The translations under genes and the position numbers were made by a program. Shown one piece after another: positions 6,090 through 7,500 of a DNA stretch of 7,500 nt. This DNA comes from Paenibacillus polymyxa (lineage in GTDB: Bacteria; Bacillota; Bacilli; Paenibacillales; Paenibacillaceae). The DNA lies in assembly GCF_001719045.1 (NCBI RefSeq), contig NZ_CP015423.1, positions 3,247,501-3,255,000 on the forward strand, in the 5' to 3' direction. Under the pieces are notes generated by a model. That model was not told the DNA's origin. It did no database searches and saw nothing but the letters and a program-made list of their open reading frames with translations. Each line of letters begins with the position of its first letter. Position 1 is the first letter of the stretch.

Positions 6090-6830
6090 ATGCAAGCCAC
6101 TTGTATGGAACGGTTTGGGGACGAAGCGGAACGCACGGGAATTCAGATTTATTTGACAGAAGAACATTTTGTTCTGCTAAAAGATATTATGTCCTGGAAG
6201 AAGGTAAAGGCAGGCGTTATGCTTTTCCGAGAAGGCGATGATGCAGAGCAGCTTTATTATATACATTCAGGTCATGTTAAACTTCGTAAATCGACAGAAG
6301 ATGGTAAAGAACTGATTCTGACCATTCAGCATCAAGGCGACTTAATTGGGGAATTTAGCGGGATAGATGGAGAAGAGTATAGTTGCACTGCGGAAACAGC
6401 CGATGTGTGTGAGTTAGGCGTCGTGCTTGTTAAGGATCTGGAGTCGCTCTTGTCCAAAAATGGGGAAATGGCACTTCAGTTCATCCAGTGGATGGCGATG
6501 AAGCAACGCATTATGCAATCGCGTTTTCGGGACTTACTGTTGTATGGTAAAACTGGAGCGTTAGCGTCTACATTGATCCGTGCTAGCAATACATGTGGCG
6601 TGGCTGTGAAGGATGGCATTTTACTAAATATGAAGCTAAGTCACTCCGAATTAGGTGAGATGATTGGAGCGACGCGCGAGAGTGTGAACCGGATGCTGAG
6701 CGCGCTGAAAGAACAGGGAACCCTAGATACAAGGGATGGAAAGATTGTCATTCACGATCTCAAGGTATTACGTGGCATGTGCTGCTGTCCTTCGTACGGC
6801 CAATGTGCCCATGAAATTTGTCGCCTCTAA
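6090..6830 (+). CDS. fnr: Crp/Fnr-family oxygen-responsive regulator (Bacillus-type Fnr)
   Basis: A 246-residue regulator. The N-terminal cyclic-nucleotide-fold domain has the roll motif FREGDDAEQLYYIHSGHVKL (46-65) and GDLIGEFS (83-90). A long dimer helix follows around 127-150, then the helix-turn-helix LSHSELGEMIGATRESVNRMLSALKEQG. Its Arg196-Glu197-Ser-Val-Asn-Arg201 matches the Arg-Glu-x3-Arg triad of CRP and predicts TGTGA-type sites like the one upstream. In Bacillus Fnr the [4Fe-4S] cluster is held by three C-terminal cysteines and an Asp. Here the tail MCCCPSYGQCAHEICRL offers Cys231-233, Cys239 and Cys244, and Asp148 (RFRDLLLYG) suits the fourth ligand. GAGGAGG lies 8 bases before the ATG. 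In this group Fnr switches on nitrate respiration, fermentation and, in nitrogen-fixing Paenibacillus, influences nif (family knowledge). Which fnr paralogue this is cannot be told from sequence alone. Confidence 0.93.
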   Translation: MQATCMERFGDEAERTGIQIYLTEEHFVLLKDIMSWKKVKAGVMLFREGDDAEQLYYIHSGHVKLRKSTEDGKELILTIQHQGDLIGEFSGIDGEEYSCTAETADVCELGVVLVKDLESLLSKNGEMALQFIQWMAMKQRIMQSRFRDLLLYGKTGALASTLIRASNTCGVAVKDGILLNMKLSHSELGEMIGATRESVNRMLSALKEQGTLDTRDGKIVIHDLKVLRGMCCCPSYGQCAHEICRL

Positions 6831-7090
6831 TATATGAATACCATTAGGCGGGGTCCAAGAGACTTCGCCTTGCTGCATGTCTTCTAACAATCTAGCACAT
6901 GGGGTAACGAACAACATAGATTAGAAAAAAACTAATCAACGTCGTATAGCGGCTAATTACCAATAATGTATTTATATTAAATGGAACTGAACACATGACA
7001 TTTTATGAACTAGCTGTTTTGAAGTAACATTGGAGCTAATAATGGTTGACTAAAAGGTGGAGGGATTTCAAGTTTAAAAAAGGAATTATT
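6831..7090. other. Gene-free stretch between fnr and the rRNA promoters
   Basis: I find no coding region, RNA gene or mobile-element remnant. It holds the post-fnr hairpin (6846-6870) and a palindrome GATTAG-A7-CTAATC (6919-6937) that lacks a T-run. It becomes AT-rich toward the rRNA promoters. A TTGACT at 7046-7051 has no matching -10. Confidence 0.6.
6846..6870 (+). terminator. Hairpin after fnr, possible weak terminator
   Basis: AGGCGGGGTC and GACTTCGCCT form a 10-bp stem (two G-T pairs) around the loop CAAGA, 16 bp after the fnr stop. The following TGCTGCATGTCTTCT has only scattered T, so termination would be inefficient or need help. Confidence 0.5.
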
Positions 7091-7096
7091 TACAAG

Positions 7097-7125
7097 TTGC
7101 TTTCTTTTGCTGAAAATGATATATT
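7097..7125 (+). promoter_or_regulatory. rRNA promoter P1
   Basis: TTGCTT (7097-7102), 17-bp spacer, TATATT (7120-7125). Seven bases beyond the -10 the base is G (7132). AT-rich sequence lies upstream. It is about 270 bp before 16S. Confidence 0.7.
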
Positions 7126-7184
7126 ATTTGAGCTGACAACAAAACAGCAGTTTCAAAAGTGAAAAGCTTGGGTGAAATGATCTT

Positions 7185-7234
7185 CAAAAAAAGAAAAAAT
7201 AACCCTTGCATTTATGAAACGAACATGATATGAT
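7185..7234 (+). promoter_or_regulatory. rRNA promoter P2 with A-tract UP-like element
   Basis: TTGCAT (7206-7211), 17-bp spacer, TATGAT (7229-7234). A run of A with few interruptions (7185-7200) sits just upstream and looks like an UP element. The predicted start is G7241. The arrangement of two promoters about 109 bp apart with G starts matches Bacillus rRNA operons, where GTP level sets initiation. Confidence 0.8.
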
Positions 7235-7272
7235 CTTATAGCTGCTGAAAAACGCGGCGAAAGAGAAATGTT

Positions 7273-7288
7273 TGATCTTTGAAAACTG
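7273..7288 (+). promoter_or_regulatory. boxA-like antitermination element in rRNA leader
   Basis: TGATCTTTGAAAACTG lies about 32 bases into the P2 transcript and matches the TGxTCTTTGAAAACTGAA sequence common in leaders of Bacillus-type rRNA operons. Nus-factor binding is inferred from that family. Confidence 0.7.
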
Positions 7289-7307
7289 AACAACGAGTGA
7301 GTAAAAC

Positions 7308-7399
7308 GATTTTGTTCGCAAAATCAAACAAGAGATATTTTTATCTCGTCAGTTTCAAAATGAGCTTATCGCTCTTTCTATAAACCAACTTCGGTTGGT
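7308..7399 (+). repeat. Four leader hairpins before 16S
   Basis: GATTTTG-TTCG-CAAAATC (7308-7325), GAGATA-TTTT-TATCTC (7332-7347), GAGC-TTATC-GCTC (about 7362-7374) and ACCAAC-TTCG-GTTGGT (7384-7399). The last has the very stable C-UUCG-G tetraloop and ends directly before mature 16S. They probably guide leader folding and processing. Confidence 0.65.
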
Positions 7400-7400
7400 C

Positions 7401-7500
7401 TTTAATGGAGAGTTTGATCCTGGCTCAGGACGAACGCTGGCGGCGTGCCTAATACATGCAAGTCGAGCGGGGTTGTTTAGAAGCTTGCTTCTAAACAACC
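7401..7500 (+). rRNA. 16S ribosomal RNA, 5' end (continues past window)
   Basis: The mature start is placed at TTTAATGGAGAGTTTGATCC by analogy with Bacillus. The universal GAGTTTGATCCTGGCTCAG (7409-7427) and GGCGTGCCTAATACATGCAAG follow. The V1 hairpin is a perfect 13-bp stem, GGTTGTTTAGAAG with CTTCTAAACAACC, around CTTG (7471-7500), and ends exactly at the window edge. The long V1 stem is of the type I recall from the Paenibacillus polymyxa group. It opens a second rRNA operon in the same direction as the first. Confidence 0.98.

Noticed and set aside
7046..7051. TTGACT as a third rRNA promoter
   Set aside because: At 16 to 18 bp there is only CAAGTT or AAGTTT, not a -10.

Overview
The window fits a low-GC Gram-positive spore-former of the Paenibacillus type, most likely the P. 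polymyxa group. The evidence is the 16S 5' end with its long V1 hairpin, the Bacillus-style rRNA leader and boxA, the large tRNA block behind a 5S gene, and a Bacillus-type Fnr with C-terminal cysteines. The genus is inferred from remembered 16S sequence, not from a search.

Layout. 1-1025 is the 3' third of a 23S rRNA gene and 1104-1221 is 5S rRNA. From 1258 to 3244 run 21 tRNA genes on the + strand, in the order Ile-Ala-Asn-Met-Ser-Glu-Val-fMet-Asp-Phe-Thr-Tyr-His-Gln-Lys-Leu-Gly-Cys-Arg-Pro-Gly. They cover 19 amino acids plus the initiator; only Trp is absent. A strong intrinsic terminator at 3295-3332 closes this rrn-tRNA operon. On the - strand, 5817 to 3448, lie a small GAF protein (NreA-like), a NarL/LuxR response regulator (NreC-like) and a soluble PAS histidine kinase of the HisKA_3 class (NreB-like); the last two overlap. 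Divergent from them is a Crp/Fnr regulator (6090-6830, Fnr). A gene-free stretch of about 570 bp follows. It carries two tandem rRNA promoters, a boxA-like element and processing hairpins, and leads into the 5' end of a second 16S gene (7401 to the window edge).

How the parts fit. An oxygen/nitrate-type regulatory island sits between two rRNA operons that point the same way. The fnr upstream region has a near-perfect CRP/FNR-type palindrome centred 41.5 bp before the predicted transcription start, so Fnr probably controls its own gene. Nearer the GAF gene is a perfect 10-bp inverted repeat with an AGGG-N4-CCCT core, which resembles the NreC operator described in staphylococci. The two circuits therefore share one divergent control region.

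The main departures from the textbook system are the gene order A-C-B instead of A-B-C, a kinase PAS domain with no four-cysteine iron-sulphur motif that looks more like the flavin PAS of Aer/NifL, and unusual cysteine spacing at the Fnr C-terminus. Other points of note are a likely internal promoter in front of tRNA-Phe and a mix of tRNA genes with and without an encoded CCA end.
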